Assembly (NCBI GenBank): GCA_011043375.1
Contig: DQYP01000272.1
Span: forward strand, 1-5,058
Reading direction: 5' to 3'
DNA length: 5,058 bases
Source of the DNA: Thermotogaceae bacterium
GTDB lineage: Bacteria > Thermotogota > Thermotogae > B21-G9 > HyVt-16
This document shows positions 4,825 to 5,058 of this stretch, in pieces (positions within the stretch are counted from its first letter, which is position 1; each line of letters begins with the position of its first letter). The notes below the pieces were generated by a model. That model was not told where the DNA came from, made no database searches, and was given only the letters and a program-made list of their open reading frames with translations. The position numbers and the translations under genes are program-made.

Positions 4825-5058
4825 GTGAAGAAATTACCGCTTGGAAAATCTGATTTTAAAGATATAATCCAAAACAATTTTGTGTATGTTGATAAAACAA
4901 AATACATATACGATCTCATAGAAAGCGGAGATGTATTTTTTCTATCGAGACCAAGGAGATTTGGTAAGTCATTGACAGTATCGACATTGTATTATTTGTT
5001 CAAAGGAGAAAAGGAGTTATTCAAAGATACATGGATATATGATAAGTGGAATTGGGAA
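4825..5058 (+). CDS. AAA-ATPase-like / PD-(D/E)XK nuclease-superfamily protein, N-terminal part (partial)
   Basis: The first 78 codons are present and the gene runs off the window. The peptide begins VKKLPLGKSDFKDIIQNN, then FVYVDKTKYIYDLIESGD (19-36) and the P-loop FFLSRPRRFGKSLTVST (38-54, K48). This is the characteristic start of AAA-ATPase-like proteins (PF09820): LPxGxxDFxxII, YVDKT and the unusual Walker A RPRRFGKS. Full proteins are about 500-550 residues and usually end in a PDDEXK_9 domain like the fragment at 2-121. GTG 4825 is chosen because AAGGAG stands 7 bases upstream and the family begins at this point; an in-frame GTG at 4795 has no such site. Role unknown; family assignment is confident from the motifs. 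Confidence 0.9.
   Translation, partial: MKKLPLGKSDFKDIIQNNFVYVDKTKYIYDLIESGDVFFLSRPRRFGKSLTVSTLYYLFKGEKELFKDTWIYDKWNWE

Noticed and set aside
4476..4919. A minus-strand open frame of 147 codons across the end of the DUF4143 gene, the repeat and the next gene
   Set aside because: It is antisense to two well-supported genes and crosses a repeat. It is low-complexity and phenylalanine/serine-rich, as expected from the opposite strand.

Overview
The window looks like an AT-rich bacterial genome. The best guess is a member of the Thermotogota (Thermotoga, Pseudothermotoga, Kosmotoga and relatives). The reasons are base composition, purine-rich Shine-Dalgarno sites (AGGAGG, AGGGGTG, GAGGTGAG), a short single-domain mannose-1-phosphate guanylyltransferase, and a high density of P-loop ATPase genes of the kind common in thermophiles. 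This placement is an inference; no marker gene is present.

Layout from left to right. (1) The last 39 codons of an AAA-ATPase-like/PD-(D/E)XK protein (to 121). (2) A degenerate REP-like palindromic repeat (119-208). (3) On the minus strand, a decayed and internally deleted archaeal-type ATPase (225-466) that still has its promoter and an 18-bp palindromic operator (479-531). (4) A compound REP/BIME-like repeat (551-665). (5) An intact minus-strand mannose-1-phosphate guanylyltransferase gene (698-1672). (6) A divergent intergenic region leading to an intact plus-strand ATPase of the ATPase_2 type (1863-2948), with a tandem 19-nt-period operator and an extended -10. (7) A single REP unit (2952-2981) that cuts off a minus-strand hicA remnant, preceded by a hicB remnant (2961-3259). 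(8) A 33-bp near-perfect palindrome (3268-3300) and about 200 bases with no recognisable gene. (9) An intact plus-strand AAA_14/DUF4143 ATPase (3514-4680). (10) A second compound repeat (4678-4779), which shares a 47-bp exact inverted match with the first. (11) The first 78 codons of another AAA-ATPase-like/PD-(D/E)XK gene (4825 to the window edge).

Apart from the sugar-nucleotide gene, the window is an accessory neighbourhood. It holds five P-loop ATPase loci from three families (two partial at the edges, two intact, one pseudogene), a dead HicBA toxin-antitoxin locus and REP-like repeats. The most interesting pattern is regulatory. Each ATPase locus whose upstream region is visible has its own palindromic, usually tandem, operator-like sequence next to an extended -10 of the form TGATATA(A/C)T or TGATAATAT. 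The core sequences differ from gene to gene. This suggests that each ATPase, or a linked regulator, controls its own promoter. A second pattern is that the REP-like repeats begin with TAAGATYCCT and lie at or within a few bases of gene stop codons. In two cases the TAA of the repeat is itself the stop codon.
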